Source of the DNA: Rachicladosporium sp. CCFEE 5018
Taxonomy: Eukaryota > Ascomycota > Dothideomycetes > Cladosporiales > Cladosporiaceae
Reading direction: 5' to 3'
DNA: 64,000 bases
Assembly: GCA_002077045.2 (NCBI GenBank)
Contig: KZ111153.1
Coordinates: forward strand, 959,681 to 1,023,680
Each line of letters opens with the position of its first letter. Positions within the stretch are counted from its first letter, which is position 1. A model generated the notes under the pieces. The model did no database searches. It had not been told where the DNA came from and saw only the letters and a program-made list of their open reading frames with translations. The position numbers and the translations under genes are program-made. Below are positions 62,990-64,000 of this stretch, piece by piece.

Positions 62990-63480
62990 ACGCTATCGGG
63001 AGCTTGGTTACTGTACGAGGTTTCGACGAATTTGTGACTTTCGCAAATGGACCACTGGACAGCATGCGACGGGGCAGTATGGACTTGGTCTACAGATCTT
63101 GCATAGCCGGCGAGCATGTCTTGGCGTGGCGATAGACTCGCATTGGACTTGCAGCGTTTAGGGCATTGTGTAAAATTGCATCTGCGAACAGCATCAGGCG
63201 AGTACATAATACGGAATGACACAAATTCTCTGGCCGTTGAACTATTCGGATGCGAAATCTTTTCACGCTAAAGTAGCAAGTTCTAATGTTGCGTGACTGA
63301 GATCAAATGGCTGCAGCGGCCACCGTTTTATTGACTCTTTCCTCCAGATACAGGGCAACCACTCACAACGACCACAATTGCAGTGCACACTCAAACTTAC
63401 GCGATTATCATCTTTCTCAGTCTACTACCTTACGCTGACATTACAGCCTCACTCAGCATCACCCTCACCCATATGCCAGC

Positions 63481-64000
63481 ATGGCAGATGTCCTCCCCTT
63501 GCCCTTCGGCTCACCTCTACATGATCTCTTCGCGCCTCAAAACACCACATACCGTACCACCTACCCTTCTTCCCACAGCGTTTCCTCTCTCGGCCATACT
63601 CACCATCAGCGTCCTCGCAAGTCAACGAGCAGCTCAGTGTCCAGTGCATCTTACCTCTCTCCACGGCTCCAGCCACGCAATGTCAGCGTCTCGCCTGGAT
63701 CGCATCGCTCATCTTTGCTGGGAGGACTGCCGAACCCGAAGCTCACGGGTGTCGTCAGTCTACATGGCGTGTCCCTACAGGTCTCGCGCGATGCCAGCTT
63801 CATGTCGGCACCAAGCAGGAGGCAGAGGTCGGACTCGGAGTCGATGAGCAGTGTGATACACAACAAGGGTATGCGAGCTAGCTTCCCGGGCATCGTCGGA
63901 CGTGAGACATCAGATTTGATGGGACCAGATGCAGAAGTGGTGAACACTGGCACTGCCACTGCCACAGCTGGCCCTGCCACACAGACGAATTACGACCTCC
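63481..64000 (+). CDS. RhoGEF N-terminus, cut by window end (segment 2)
   Basis: First 173 codons of the gene at 38493 (MADVLPLPFGSPLHDLF...), same sequence as far as visible; runs off the right edge before the DH domain. Confidence 0.8.
   Translation, partial: MADVLPLPFGSPLHDLFAPQNTTYRTTYPSSHSVSSLGHTHHQRPRKSTSSSVSSASYLSPRLQPRNVSVSPGSHRSSLLGGLPNPKLTGVVSLHGVSLQVSRDASFMSAPSRRQRSDSESMSSVIHNKGMRASFPGIVGRETSDLMGPDAEVVNTGTATATAGPATQTNYDL

Larger units (their letters stand above)
41138..64000. repeat. Segment 2 of the 25-kb repeated block
   Basis: Collinear copy of 16125-39012. Left part (41138 to about 51017) has many substitutions and several indels relative to segment 1; right part (about 51017-64000) shows no difference in any line or protein compared. 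Confidence 0.9.

Noticed and set aside
1..64000. CRISPR arrays, tRNA or rRNA genes, transposons, telomere repeats
   Set aside because: Looked for tRNA B-box-like motifs, regular spaced repeats and transposase, integrase or reverse-transcriptase motifs; none found. CRISPR is not expected in a fungal nuclear genome.

Overview
This is nuclear DNA from a filamentous or yeast-like ascomycete. The evidence is short (about 50-60 nt) GT-AG introns, compact genes about 0.3-1 kb apart, and typical Pezizomycotina genes: RPB1, COMPASS SWD1, a MIZ-finger protein, PSY4/PPP4R2, SAGA NGG1/ADA3, a peroxisomal ABCD transporter, a GH5 exo-beta-1,3-glucanase, a RhoGEF and a UPF0658 Golgi membrane protein. A black yeast of the Dothideomycetes with a duplicated or hybrid genome would fit, but that placement is inference.

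Layout. 1-14.9 kb is single copy here: 5' end of RPB1 (minus strand), divergent SWD1, a decayed protein kinase followed by an intact relative, a type II membrane glycoprotein, a MIZ/SP-RING protein, PSY4 cut by a 100-N gap, then the 3' end of an HSD10-like SDR. From 15.8 kb to the second 100-N gap (41,038-41,137) lies segment 1: a transcription-factor-like gene, a non-coding or relic stretch, a Ser/Thr-rich secreted wall protein, two small acidic helical proteins, a SET-domain gene, a UPF0658 membrane protein, a run of small helical genes and relics on the minus strand, PXA1-like ABC transporter, NGG1, a GNAT, exo-glucanase and a RhoGEF. Immediately after the gap the same gene order restarts inside the transcription-factor gene and runs to the window end (segment 2, offset about +25.0 kb).

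The two segments are a mosaic. About 16.1-26.0 kb versus 41.1-51.0 kb differs by many substitutions, indels, repeat-number changes, a 157-bp clean inversion and a 5-bp frameshift. About 26.03-39.0 kb versus 51.02-64.0 kb shows no difference that I could find. Because the join is a run of exactly 100 Ns starting mid-gene, the tandem arrangement may be a scaffolding product of two haplotypes or homeologs rather than a real tandem duplication.

The most novel content is a set of small proteins at 21.4-29.0 kb (repeated at 46.3-54.0 kb). They seem to share one plan: N-terminal helices, a low-complexity linker, and a C-terminal helical hairpin that in several members ends near a Met-Pro. Some members are intact, some broken by stops, and the two plus-strand members diverge much more between the segments than the genes around them. 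I recognise no known family. The housekeeping genes here are not functionally linked to each other in any obvious way; ordinary fungal gene order explains their proximity.
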